Assembly: GCA_946894095.1 (NCBI GenBank)
Contig: OX335662.1
Coordinates: 12,480,001-12,544,000 of the forward strand
Direction of reading: 5' to 3'
From: Incurvaria masculella
Lineage: Eukaryota > Arthropoda > Insecta > Lepidoptera > Incurvariidae
DNA length: 64,000 nucleotides
The stretch's first letter is position 1. Every line of letters starts with the position of its first letter. The translations under genes and the position numbers were made by a program. The notes below the pieces were generated by a model. That model saw only the letters and a list, made by a program, of their open reading frames with translations, was not told the DNA's origin and made no database searches. Below are positions 12,001 to 27,000 of the stretch, piece after piece.

Positions 12001-15000
12001 AAGCGTTGGTGGTGGCAGTGGGCTGGCCACGTCAGCCGAAGAAACGACGACCGTTGGAGTAACCGTGTCCTACACTGGCGGCCGTGGACAGGAAAACGGA
12101 GTGTGGGAAGACCACCCGCCAGGTGGGACGACGACATAAAGTGCGTCGGCGGAAAGCAGTCGTTCCTTGCCGCTAAGGGCCGGGAAGACTGGAGGAAAAT
12201 TAGATAGGTGTATGTCCATTTCTTCCCCATTCAATCTCGGGATTCCAAAAATAACCAACCGATACTCTAGTAGATCATAAACTATGGGCTGAGTACACTA
12301 TGGACTCCATGCCGAGGTAGTTCCCCGACAGTACAACCTGGTCATTCAAACGTGGTCTGCAGAAGCACCTGGCCGGCTGACATGGTTTTCGCTTGTGAGG
12401 GCCTGGCTCACGCCATGTGCCACGCTTAGCATAAATAATATATTAATTTCAACATGCAAGAGGAAATATGTATTTTCGAATGTCCCTCACTGTACATAGC
12501 TCCAAGGCCCCTGTTTGTTATTCATCGACAAAACTGGGAATATTTCTCCGAAAAGCCAACCTCTAATGAATCTTGATTGTCATATTTCTGTAGGAAGCCG
12601 TACGGTGACAATAGCTTACACTTGGTGGGAAAAAAATCTTATGAAATTATTGAGCATTTCACATTGAAAATATTTTGTTTAGCGATGTTACGGGTAATGC
12701 ATGAATATTTAATTTTTTTTTCTTAAAAACCTAACTGAAAAAAAAATAGGTGCAACTGTTCTCTGTTTTAGTACTCGTTCAATTAAGATTCGGTCTTTTA
12801 TGATAACGTGTTTCTCATTACTATTAATTTGTAACAGTAAATATCTATAATGATGTGTTACAGTAAGCATCTATAAATGAGGCAAAACGGTCTATAACAG
12901 TAATTTTTACCGATTGAACAGTACCACATGGTGAAACAATACGTGTGACAGATCAAATGATTTTGAAACGGTAATCTAAACGAGTCGTATTCACTACGTA
13001 TAATATTCACAACGTATAATAGTATTTTTTTCCAAAAAATGAAAACCACGCATATCGCATAATATTCACAACGTATAATTTTATACGTTGTATGAATAAA
13101 GTTTAAAAATAAAATCAACTCTTTGCATCATGCAGAACGTAAAGTAATTTTATTTTTTAAACTTCTTCATGCACTACGTATAAAATTATACGATCTGCCG
13201 ATTATACATGATAAAGTAAATGTAACAATCATTCTATTGGCAACTATCTATGAGAGGAGAGTTATGAAAAGTAGTAAAATGCACCCCACGCTTTTTACTC
13301 GGAATTGAATTATTTTGTTAATAACTTAAACTTTATTATAATTTTATTTTGAGGTGATAAATTCTGATTGATTGTTCGATCTTCTACTACTGTAATATAA
13401 ACTCTTTAAAATTAAAAATTATTTTATATTTAATAGTTCGGTTAGCTATAAAAGCGTGTTTTTTAGTTTTTTTTGAACTATTATTTTTTATAAATAGGTG
13501 AACATGTATCCAAAATGCCAACTATACCTGCTGAGCTGGGCGGAAACCAGGTTGCTGTAGGGCGCGTACTTGGCTGGCGAAGAGTACATCAGGCAGATGA
13601 GCTGTTCCCGGCACGCCTCAAGCTTGACTGAGCTCACCGGCTGCTGGGCAGCCTCGCCACCCTCGGGCGGCGCGAGTCCTAGAACATTGAACAGTGCGTG
13701 AGGCGAAATAGCTGGACTTGACATGCGTCTAGTTTTGCTTATTTCACCGTTGGCTATCTAGGCTCTCCTCCCTTGAGGTGACATCAGTCGGGCGACGTAA
13801 TCAAAGTCTTAAAAATAAAAAAAAATAATTACGAATAATTTCAAAATGTTCTTGGAACGAGCATTCCGAACCATTATTTTTAACGCTTAAGATACTCCAT
13901 ACCTATGATGTATATTAAAAAAGTAACACTATTTGCACGTCATAATAAAAATTAGTACAATAATACCACTCACAACTATGGAACCAGACAAAAACATAAT
14001 CTAAAATATAACACTCATAATACCAAAAAAATCCAAAAGAGCCTACACTTTAACAGTGATATAATCTACAACAAAATACCGAGATATATCACATAACAAA
14101 TAAATGACAAGAATTTTAAAATTAATTTGCACGAGTAGCTCCTGACAGAATTTCTATTATCTAAATTTTTTTTTAAATACTAACCTTATTTGACAATAAT
14201 AATTTTATCTATAAATATCAATGTGAATTTTATAAAAATGTAATAATTTAAGATATTATTTTAATATAATATAATACGATGTAATAATATAATATAACGT
14301 AATAATTTAATAATGCAGTAATTTTTGACGATGTAAGTAGAGAGCAGGAATTTGATATCTATTTTCTGTTTACGGAAATATTTGCAAATAAATGATTTTT
14401 TGAATTTGAATTTGACATGATGTCGAGTTTCACTGATCTTCTAAACACAAAATCCAGAAAATAGTAGACAAGATAAATTATCTATATACTAATATTATAA
14501 ATGCGAAATTAACTCTGTCTGTCTGTTGCGTTTTCATGCCTAAACCACTGATCCACTGATCAACTCACTTAATCTGTGCGCTGAAACAATTTTGTTGAAT
14601 TTCGGTATAGAGATAGTCTGGAACTTTGATTAGGACATGGGTTACCTGTGGCGAAAATTTAACTTGAAGGGGGTGAACGTTTGTACTAACATAATATCCT
14701 GGAAATAATTCGGCTCGACATTAATCCAAAACGACATTGACCCGAGCGGAGCCGGGTACCTCAGCTAGTTGTAAACAAATCTGATACGCTTCAAGCTTCA
14801 CCAATCCCACCATCTACAGATGAATATTTATTTTTCGAGAATACTCTATTTTAGGAAAAAAAACAAGATAAATTACCCAGTCTAGCGAATATCCCATCGA
14901 GTCTTGAAAGCAGTGGAGAGTAGAACGGGTCGTAGTTGCTCAGAATCATCGAAGATGCTGGAATCTTGTGGAATACCTGAGGGAAATCGGACAGATGTTT

Positions 15001-18000
15001 ATTGATCTCTAATGAATCTGGAATTGCTAACATTATTACCAACAAGCTGGTATGATATGTTGGTAAATTGTATCTTGAAGTGTACATATATTTATAATAA
15101 TAAAAAAAACCGTATTAGAATACCGCTTTTTTCTGTAGTTGCATGTGTTCCAACTCGATGGGGAAGTACATAAAAACCGTCACGCCGCTTTCCCGGAGGG
15201 TTAGGCAGAGATGATAGAACGCCATGTGGTAAGATCACAGCACACCTCTATCGCTTAATCTACAGAAGTACATACTTTCATACATACTCTACGATTACGG
15301 GTGCTACGTACCTGATCTTTACGAATTTCTACTAAGTATTGTAATTAAAGTAAATTATATTCGTTTAAAATGACGACTTACTCACTTCCTTGGTAATTAC
15401 AATTTATTATTTGCCACGTGCAACATACCAAATTTGTTCAAATGACTCCCGAAATAGTAAATTTTAACTGACAAATGCATTCAACAATTTAAATCCAATC
15501 TCAGTGTAATTTGACCAGTGTAAATTATTTGGAATTGCAAAATCAGTTTTTAAAAACCGGCCAAGTGCTAGTCGGACTGGCACACGAAGGGTTCCTTAAC
15601 ATCGTAGAAGATTTAAGGCAAGAAAAACTAGTTTTTTTTATGGGCCCCTTTAATATTTTTATTTAACCTACACTGAGAAAAAAGTAGGCTGACAAAGTGA
15701 CAAAAATCACGTTGTCAGCAAAAAAATTGTTGAAGCATCAAAATAAGTTGTTACTATAACGAATCGAGCTTATTTCTCAGGACAGCTTTTATTTTGTCAA
15801 TTGTTTTTTGTCATTGAAACAAAGTCGTATTTGTTACTGTAACAACTTTGGTCACTGTTTGTTAGAGTAACAAAGTGGAAGTTGCGAGCGCAACAATGTC
15901 TAGTATGTTTTGCTAGAATTACTTTGTTAGATTGTATATACGGTCGACAAAATAAAGGTTGTCGTTGCAACCAATTCACTATGACGGCTCTCCAGGGTTA
16001 AAGTTTCTTTGTTGGGCCAACAATATTTTTTTCTCAGTGTATTTGTTGTTATAGTGGCAAAATAAATGCACACTCTGCGAAAATTTCAGCTGCCTACCTA
16101 CTACGGTTCATGACATATAGCCCTGTGACAGACGGACCGACGCGACGGACGGAAGGACAGCGGAGGCTTATTAATAGGGTTCCGTTAGCACCCTTTGGGT
16201 ACGGAATCGTAAAAAGGCTGAAATCATTAAAGAAATTATAGTAGCGCACAGAATACATTTTGTAAATCGTTAATAAATAAACGAAAAATAAACCTTTACA
16301 TCTGAACTGCCTTGTAGTTAGCAAATTAATTTTATAAAGCTGTGAATATAACCTTTGAAATTTATTAATCCATTATTCTGAAAATTTTCCCACGAGTATG
16401 AAATTCTGGGTTCAGTTGCTTGGTCATAATTAAAACCGTTTCGTTGTATTATGCTAATCTTACAATACCGGAAAATTGGAATTAACTTTTCTCAATGGAA
16501 ATTCCTGCTGGCAAATCTCTTTTAAAACTCTGTAGTACGGCTCATTTTGCGTTTTTATTTATGAACAAAGTTTGGGACGGTCGTGAATTTGTATTTAAAG
16601 GAGTATTTGAATCCTGATAGCCAGTGTATAATTTGTCAGTCAGTCCCTACAAAAAAATAAACTGATTTACTAAAACATGTTTTTATGTAACCAGACAGAG
16701 ATGGCTAATTTTAGATATAATGTAATGATATTATGAGCCCAACAAACAGAATTTTAGAAGGAATTAGGTGATATCTTTCCCATCATAAAGAGCACAGGTG
16801 CATTGGGGCGATTGGGGCAAACTTAGGGTTGCTGTTTCTATTGTTCTTTGTTCTTTGCCTTACAACTGTTCTGCCAAGGAATTGTTTGGCAGTAGCATTT
16901 AGATCTAAGTATGTATTTCATAATTGTGGACGGAAAAATATGTTATGTAAACCCGTGAAGTTTCTTTGCGGGTTCTTCTTTACTGGGTTGATCGAATCCG
17001 CGGATCTTTGTGACGTAACTTGGTGTAGTTTGACTACCAAAAAGTTTAAATAAATGAAATGAAATGAAAAAATTGAACTGAATGGAAAACACGGACAATT
17101 TTTCATTGCCGCGTCGACAATTCTTTCATCAAACGCGATGGTATCCGGAACTTCTAGTGTTTAATACATTTTACATAGTGTTAAATGCAGATTGATTAGA
17201 GAGGCATCGGTATTTTTAAGAAGAAGTGGCTGTCATTCGTAACAAGTTAATAAAAAAACATATAATTAACCTAACGTTGAGTTTTCGAGTTTTTTATCGA
17301 CTTTTCTTTATGAAGTTCCTTTTGGTTTCCCTATTGAAAGATATGAAAGTGTTTCGAGTCCCTCTGTGTAGCGGCATGTACCATACCGGGGGCGCTGCAA
17401 CTAGGCTACTAAGTAGGCGAAAGGAACCTACAGTTTTACATGGATTCCGAACCATGGAACAGCTTGCAACATTAAACTTATCTGACTCATAAAGGGGAGC
17501 GGGGATCAAACCCATGATCTCTCAAAGCAAGTCTCCGCGCCCCTGAGCTACGAGCCGCATGTTAAAATATAAGTTTTCAATATTTATAGAAGATATCTTG
17601 TAAATTAATTACATTAAGTTAAATTTTCAAGTTTTCTGTTTCATAAATAAAGTCCATGTGTAAAAAACAAGGAGTAAAATTATTTCTTAAAAGAATAACT
17701 TAATACTTTTGTAAAAAAAATGTTATTTACACACAAAACCGACAACATTGCTAACGTCGTATTTTTTTCCTGGAGATAGAACACAATTTGATCGATTTAG
17801 AAATTAAATATTTGCTCTAGCAATGCTTGAGCGTTAACAACGCGCTATATTTTTCGTAATGTTTTATGCTCACCTTGTAGTTATTGCTGGCCACTTGATT
17901 CTTGTAATAATCATTGTCCTTAGCGGGAAGGTAGGTCACTTTCGCACCGCCGGGTCCGTATCTGCAAATGTATGTACTTTTAAAAAAACGTTGCTAGAAA

Positions 18001-21000
18001 AACATAACCTTACATTATATATAACTAGCAGCCCGTCCCGGCTTTGCACGGGCATAATATCACTTAAAAAAATATTATTTTGACACAATGATACACAAAT
18101 AAAACCTTTTTAGGTAGAGTTCCTACATTGAAATATTTGAAATAAAAAAAATTAGATATTATTATTAGATGATTATTAGATATTAGAGAAATAATAAATG
18201 CAAAGTGCTATAGGGAAAACCGCGGCCGCCGACGCACTTTTTATAGGCTCGCTCCCGCCGCCCGGCCCGGCCGGCCGGTACCGCCGCAAACGCTACGTCC
18301 CGCAATTTTTAAATCTGTAATATCTTCGAAAATATTCATTTAAATCATATGCTGTTAAGGGCTATATAGATCTATATTAAATCAACAATGTAATTAAGGT
18401 ATTTAATTGGATAAGGATTAATGCTGTATTGGTTAAAATCACTTCGAAAATTAGCAATTATTTGTCGTAAAAAGTTAATGACAAAAAAATGTTATTGTGG
18501 GATATCCATAACAGATTGACATATACCATCGCGGAGTTTTCTGCAGACCTTTTTAATGTGCACAATACTTAGTACATTCGTTTGATAAATCTCGTTGGGT
18601 TCAGCCTGCGTTTACAATGTAAGCGGAAAAAATGTAATTTTTTACGACATCACATTGGAAACCTCAAAAATAACAGTATTTCTCCACCATTTAATGGATG
18701 GTATTATACATATAAACCTTCCTTTTTAATCACTCTATCTATTAAAAAAAACCGCATCAAAATCCGTTGCGTAGTTTTATAGATTTAAGCATACATAGGG
18801 ATATAGGGATATAGGGACAGAGAAAGCGACTTTGTTTTATACTATTTAGTGATGATACCCTATTTTAGAGAAATCTCATTGGCTGTCATGAAATTATTAC
18901 CCCCCCATCTGGAAACAATACATTTTCTGCCAAGTTACACCGGGTTCTTTCTCTTAAGGTGGCCCATCCCGCTCATCTCCCCATACAAAAGGGGAAAGAA
19001 GATCACGCCCATATTTCTTGTCAGAGATCCAAAATTTTGCTTAAAATAGCTTTATTTGATCGAACTAGATGTCTGGTGACCATTGGCATTGCAAAATTGT
19101 GTTTGGTTTCTAAGTTATAAGGTCCGAAAGTTCGCATTTTTCGCGCGTTTTATGCAATAACTTTGGAGGTGGATTACGCAATGATAAAGTAAGAACATCT
19201 TAAAAAGATTAGTCATCAGACATAGCTTATTTAATCAAGATTTATAATCTATTTGGTTTTTGTTCGATTTTTTACTACAGCGGTCGTGGTTTACTTTTAG
19301 CTATAAGTCGTTTTTAAATTAAAATTTTCGTAAATCTTATCAAATCATACACTATTCACATTGTCTTTTTTGTGGACATGTTGCATCTTCCTCAACACGG
19401 AGCCTGTATTATTCTTTGAAACAAAGAAGGTTCCAGAGCGCAACAGCACGGTTTTGTACCGTGCCCGCGAATGAGTTAGTACCGCCGGGTTGGGCCACCT
19501 TAAATTTGAACTTAGAGGATAATAAGGTGATCTATTTCCAGTAAGCTTGCTCCAATTGGCAAAATGTTAAGTGGCAAGCATGGTTTTTACAAATAAACTG
19601 ATATTTGTCATGAAATGTTGCATACGACATGTGTTTAGTCCCAAATTGCGAGCCACTAAAATGTAGTTTGCCAGCTTCAGCTGTCAAACAAAAGTGCCAA
19701 AAGGTTGTCAATCGTGTGAATTCGTGTCCGGTTCATTTCGCATCGCGATGCTCGCGTTTTGCCGACAAAAGCGAATATTTAGAGTGGTGATTCGCCCAGG
19801 CATGGTGTAGTGGCCGGGTAGCCTTCAGGAGTGGAGCCAAGAGGAATCGTCTTCCGCGCAACTGCGCGTGCTTCGAGACGCCGCCGGATCTCAGCGCAAC
19901 GCGAGGCTTAGTGATTTCCAGAGTCCCTCCTAACCCAAATACTCACGACCACGTCCTGCCGGCACATGACACCATTCGACAGGGTATGTACTTACGCCTC
20001 TTAAGCAACATGAATTGTTGTTTCTCGTAAATTCTAATATTGTTTTTGTTTTCACCTGTGTTTGTAAGCAGTGCCAACAACTTTTGTAAACTAAGACTAA
20101 AGGCCGAGTGCACGAAAGCACAAAAAATCTAAATCAACGTCAACGTACGATTAAACACGTCACTTTGAATGGACAGTATGAAAGCAACTCCGTGCGGTTC
20201 ACTAAAAGTGACGTGTTTGCACATTGATTAACTCGGCCGTCGCTTCGTGCAACCAGCGGGGTGTCTTGCCAGTTCTTCTTTGCTGGAATTGCTGAACTGG
20301 CTAACGAGTGCAGTGTACTGTCTATGGATGATGAATAAACAACATATACAATGGCTTGTGCCTGTTTCCTTAGTGAAATTAAGAAATATTTGCCTGATAT
20401 TTTTCACATTAAATAAATCAACCTAAAGTTACTTTAAAATCACAGTAGTTTTCATAAATATGCCTCCATTTCTTCCAGAGCTTGTAATTTAAAAGTGGGT
20501 GATTTTTCCGTGTCATGAATTTCCTTTGTTTAACTGTATGGAAAAAACGGTCAATTTTGCACCGGCCTTTCTATCATCTTTCCGACTATCAATCATTATC
20601 CTACCGATAATATAACACTCTAATCGAGGAATATTGGATGCATTAAAATGGCAGGAAATCATTAATTTATCCATTAAAACATCAACTACGGTTAGTATTG
20701 AAATGTTCCCAGGGTGTGCGATACATTACAATGAAACAATTCTGAGAAATCTTTGACATAGAAAAGCATACGATGCTATCCATAAAAATAGTTTGATATT
20801 ATCGTATAATATAAATAGGAATAAACATTTTGGCTTGCTAAACATCGATGTAAGCGTTAAATCAAAATGTAACTCTTCATAATTGCCCTCCTTAAAGTCC
20901 GGTGTGTTTGTTGTAGATAACGTGCTTGGTTTGTAAAATCTATAAAATGTCCACTCCATGTACCTTAACAATGTTTGAATATTGTTATTTCTGATAGCTA

Positions 21001-24000
21001 ACGAAGCTAATATTAATTAGATTAGTGTTTGCTTATTAAAGCGAAATTTAAATGAGGGTCCACGGCTTACATCGATTTTCGGTCATTTATGCTACGAAAA
21101 TTCGCCATTTATTGGCACTTTGGGCGAATATAATTTAACATCTCATTAGTCGCGAAAGTAAAGAGATGCATAATACATCGTCGATAAATGCCAGCGAGAG
21201 TGGAAGGACGGGAGAAGAAACCGAGACACGTTTGTATGAGTCGCCGGCGAGTTAGTCCGCTTACGAATTCGCTTGCTAGGTATAAACAGGTATTAGTATA
21301 GGTCGCTTGAAGGTCACCGAATAATGTCGCATCAATCCTGCAATTTAGGTTCCGAACATTTAAAAAATATTCGTCATAATTTAATTGACTTTCTCGAGGT
21401 GTAGTTGCATCCATCAGAATTCATAAAAGAGGCTATCATTAGTGCGTGTCTGCAATAATATTCTTAATTATTCTGCATTTACTTGCTTAGATCGAAAAAA
21501 AGAAAATTCAAGCAATTCACCCCTGCTAAAGAAAAATCGATTGAGTCTTCTTTGTGGGTAGTGAACGCCAGCTTCAGTATTATAGCTCAAGAAGTGAATA
21601 TAGCGAAAAGTATATATCAATGTCCAGTTTCAAACATCGTATGTTCTGGGCGATCACAGCAGTAAAGGAATGTTATGGATACAGAATGTCGTTTTGAGGG
21701 TTCCGTACCCAAAGGGTGAAAACGGAACCCTATTACTAAGCCTCCGCTGTCCGTCCGTCCGTCTGTCACAGGGCTGTATCTCGTGAACCGTAATAGGTAG
21801 GCAGCTGAAATTTTCACAGAGTGTGTATTTATTTTGCCGCTATAATAACAAATAGGTAAGATAAAAAAGCAGGCATACAAAAAACGTGATTTTTTTGTTT
21901 TAAATCGTGTACTATGGTACGGAACCCTTCGTGTGCGAGACCGACTCGCACTTGGCCGGTTTTTTATATCGCAATCTAAAATCATACCTCGACATAGTGC
22001 CATCAGCGAGAGAATTGACGTCATTCGCCGTGGTGAACATGCTCATCTGATGATCCTGAGGGTAAGCATACACCCCTTGAGGGTCCGTCTCGTATCCAGT
22101 GATGTCCTTGGTCGGGGCCTCTTCGCCGGCGTAAGGGTCCGGTTCTTCGACGACGGGAGGGTAGCTCGCTTGGCTCGATGAAGCTGACAGGTGTGACAGG
22201 CCTGTAATCGGAAAATGTTAATGTAATAAATGTGCAATGCATAATCTAAAAACATAATGTCAATACATCCTTTATACTAATTGTATAACTTCCAACGTGT
22301 TTATTGGTTTTATTTTTCATGACGCAATGGAGCACTGGATCTAAGTGATGTTAGAGTGTTAAAAGAAAGGTTAGATTTTGTCCCGAGCAGAGCCATGTAC
22401 TTTTTAGACCAAACTTATCTGTATTCCATTACCTATTCATTTAGAATAGCATGTCATAATAATAGTCAAGAGTTTGCGCTCCATCTATCAATCATACAAA
22501 AATATCTATCAACCATTGTAAATTAGTATAAACGAAAAAAATCACAAACCCGACGAAATTTCTTGGCAATTCTTCTTCGCGGTAATCGACAAAAAATGAC
22601 AAATCCAAGTGTGAAATACAATGAATGGAGGAAAAAATAAACTGAAACGGAAAACTGCATTTAAATAATATTGTTATAAGTAATTAATGATCGATTTTTA
22701 AAATAATTATTAATTAAAATGCGATCAGAACACAATAACATAAAATGTTGAAAGTAACACAAGGTCTAAGTACCTATGCACACATATAAATATTTTATTG
22801 ACACTAACTAAATAATTTAGCGGCTTTGCAGTGGTAAGCATATTTTATAATCAAAGATGGCACGTTTTTAATTAATGATCTTAAACATATAGATCACTGG
22901 TAGGTTTGTCTAAGAAATCGTCGTTCAATAATATGGTTTCACAAAAACAGTCAAACTTGTATTAGTAGAGATACCAGGATCGTTTGAGGAATCCAAATAT
23001 GTATTTCCTGTGTCTCAAAGAACGACAATAAATACAAGAGAGTAATTTGATAATGGCAAAAAATATTACTTTGCTAATTTCAATTTTGTTCATTGAAATA
23101 ATAACTTTGAACGATAAAGAATCTAGAATCGTAATGGAAATTAAAGGTAGACTTATAAGATAGTTAATAAAAGCAGATATTGAAAAGCTACATGTAGTTC
23201 TACATCTTCAAAATCAAGCCAACTGAGATGAACATAACTTCAAAGTCGTAGTCTAAGCCAATAATGATATCGTTAAAACAGCGTGCCGAAGAGAAAATAA
23301 GTATTTGGTGATCACTGAACTCAGGCCCCTTCCTGCAAACCGGCGGGATGCACGCGTGCCATACCAAGTGTGACAAAATGGTCGACTTTCACTGTCCAAA
23401 AATGAAATACTTAATGGCGAATCGTCACCAAAGCGTATCCAGATGTGGAAATTATACACACTCAAATACTTACTGATTTGAGAAAGTTTGCTCGAGGGGA
23501 CCGCGGGAATGACTCTTTGGCTGGAGTCTTAAGTCGTTGGTTACCATTATATTATTATTAGGATTTAAAGGATTCGTTAATGGTAAAAGAAGAAATAAGA
23601 CAAATATATCTTTACAATGACATTATCGTTAAACATAGATGGTGCACCTCTGCCTTAGTATTGCCCATTTCACAATATTCAAACCGTACGAGATAATCCC
23701 AAACATAAATATAACTATAACGATATGTAGCTCTATGTATAACAAATATACACATTTTTGCTCATTTCAAGGAACTGTATATTTTTTCGAAGCTGGGTGC
23801 TTCGACCTATGATTCGGGTGATTTGACCTATGATTTCATAACACACCTCCAAAATATTCAAGTTGTATGTGGTTTGTTCGTATTCTGTAGTCTTTAATTG
23901 TTTTTATTTCTATGTTTGTTTAATTATCGAGCAGAGGTAAATAGAATAGGCATACGGGAGATTAGGGAAATAAACGAATGTGAGAAGATAAAAAAGTTTT

Positions 24001-27000
24001 AGGAAGTTAATATATCGTTCTGGTTTAGGAGATTCTTCGTGATTCTGGTAACTTAAGGCGTGGTTGTCTTGGTGTCAAAGCAAGACTCAGATGTGTGACA
24101 ATAGCGATGGATCTGTTTCTCATAACAATAAGGTGATCATTTGTTTCAGTGTACTTTTTGGATGACCAAAATGGGGTGGTCTCATTTCAAAAGCGCCATA
24201 CGACGCAGCTATGTTTTGTCATTTGTTATTATGCATTTCGTTTTCTCACACGAATTGAATATTTAAAATGATAAACCAGACCAAATAATTTTATTATCGT
24301 CTCATATATATCTTCTATTGTGCAAATAGCAATTATCTATTCAGTTCTTGTAAGACAAACCGTCTTTTTCATCGGACAAAGATTCGACCGTGAAGTCAGT
24401 AATTATTTAACATTTATTTCAAGCAAAATTTCAATTAAACACCTAAAATACTATTCCAACAAACAAACAACAAGGGCGATAATAAATAAGACGTGTTACA
24501 TATTCGCATAAAACAAATTTTAAGCCAGGAATAAACAGGAAAAAAAATTAAAATGTACCTTTTCCAATGATCTTGCCGAAGCTTCCCAGGATGCTGGGAA
24601 GAAACATCGCGACCAGGACACTTTTTAGAATCTGGGCTCCGAACAGGATCGGTATCAGCAACTTTTTCAGTCCGAACGCTGAAAATGTCAAAGTAAAGGT
24701 AAATATTATTTAACCAAGCAGTTCCTTAAATTGTTGTGCATCCACAAAAAATCCAATCAAATGTTATAATTTCTCCAATTCTGAGATAGGAGCCTAATAT
24801 TCAATTCAAATAATCAGGATTTAACATTTAAAAGCCCGTATTAGCGGTATCGCGTGTGATTTCTCGTATCTGAGACAATGTATTCAAGATCCTGTATCCC
24901 GGGTGTCTTTATCTCCTATTTGAGTTTAAGTACATTATTCATGGCTCAGAGCCCTTTTTAAACTGTAAGAATTCATTATCCGTTCCAGTAAATTCACTTA
25001 TATTTAGTGTAGTGTCTCGAGTCCGTCGATCGATCAATTTATGCCATCACTCAGATGTGGAGTAAAACTGACTTAAAACTATTTCTGAATTTAAAGTTTT
25101 TTGTAAAATTTCTCAAATAAATGAAAAGGGTTGGCATGGTATCAGAATCATCTAGGAAAGCAATTTGATAGGGTCATAAAATTACACTAGTTATTGGCCA
25201 TCATGTCTATTTATTGCCAAGCTTTAAGATTATGTCAAGAAAAATGTCTAATACTGATATTTATGTTATTGTTGGATTCCATTCCAAATATAAATTTATT
25301 GAATGAAAAAATTAAGAATTATTTTTGTAGCTGTAAAAGCAATACAATTTAAAAAAACATGAATCAAAGTAAACTTAATGATTCTTCGAATTCAGAAGAT
25401 GGTGGAAACGCGCCAATAATGCTAGCCCTAAATTTCCAATCAAACAAAACATGATGACTGAAAGACTGAAGTACCTCTTAATTTGAATGTATTGAATAAT
25501 TTGTTCACGGCCAGAAAAATATATTTGAGATTTTACTTACATCGAAATCCAAACAGCCGTGCTGCCTTTGGAAGACTTATAGAAAGAATATGATTTTCAA
25601 AAAAAGTCCTCACTCGATTAAACAGTTTTCTTTCAAATCCAAATCGGCTGAATATAGCTCTATTTGTTGCGTTGAAAGATACGTCAATATCTGAGAGCTT
25701 TCTCGCTGCGCTTAATTCTTTAGTGGGCTGTATCTCTATTCCATCTGCAATCTTGAAATTATCTATCTTTAGAGATTCATCGAGACTTTCAAGGAGTTCA
25801 TTTTCCAGCTCTTCTTCAGTTTTATTTGATTTAGCGATGATTTTTTCGGTGAAAAGCTCTATCGACGTAAGGACTTCATCAAGTATTGTTTCATTTTTGG
25901 AATCATTTTCATCATCATTGTCATCATCTATTATATTACTTTTAGTAATATCTTCTTCATCATTCGATTGTTTACTTAGACTATTTGGAGGACAGTTATG
26001 GCAGTCATCATTACTTAAAATACTAGAGTTTATATTATTTAAAATATTAGTCTTTTCTTCGGTATTTAAATGACTTTGAGCGCACTGCATTTGCCAAAAG
26101 AAAAGAAGAAGATAAATAAATATTAAAGGAAAATCGTTGATGAACCTCCATTCTTTTCGCCTAAAAGAGTGGGTTCTTTTCTGTTCATCGAAGTTTGAAT
26201 AATCCATGATGGTGACTTGATTTGGTTTTCTTTGAAATACATTACCGACTGATTTCACGCATTCCTCAGTAATACTGCTGCAATAATCCGTGGATATCTG
26301 AAAAAAAAAACATTCGTTGTAATGAAATTAATAATGCTAAATATGGTACTATTTTTTGGAACATATTGTAAAGCGACTCAGTTAATCACCGACCTAAAAC
26401 AGTCTTCTTTCGAATCTAAAAGATAACAAATGAGTAAACATAATAGAATAATATTAACAGAAAGGTATTGTCGCAAAATAAGTTCTACACTATAAGACCG
26501 ATGTATTTCTTACAGAATAGTACGTTAGCTAGTCTTTATCTAAAGTCGTCTCCACGGCAACTTTTGCTCCAGACCGACAAGAGCTTTTTCACTCGGGGAC
26601 AAGAATGATGTCCCTGGGGCACTGGCAGGAACCTGTTAAATAATTTTCACAATAATACTTCCCATGTCTAATGTCAACCTCACTTCGCCCCCAGAATTAG
26701 TGAGGAGGCCATAGCTTTTAGTACAATGCCTGACACAATAAAAGTAGCGGTTGTTTATATGTCGTTTATAAACAACCTTTAGTATAGTGTGTCGTTTATA
26801 GTTAGTAGTATAGTCGTTTATATGAAACTGGCTATTGATGCCATCTGACAGACACGATGTTTTCATCAAAGTAAGCTATGTAGCCCACAAACTCAAAAAA
26901 TAAAGCAAATCGGTTATTAAGTTAATAGTAATAGAAACGGTAATACCATTAAACGCGTTTTGATGCCAGGCTATACTGAAAATATACAAACGCTTAAAAT

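Noticed and set aside
16829..17053. Open frame with a signal-peptide-like start (MLFLLFFVLCL)
   Set aside because: It sits in a probable retroposon 3' end with an (AAATG)n tail and has no splice or homology support.
19735..19985. Non-coding first exon with donor CGACAGG|gtatgt on the plus strand
   Set aside because: Only a single splice-like site and moderate GC; no second exon or coding potential found.
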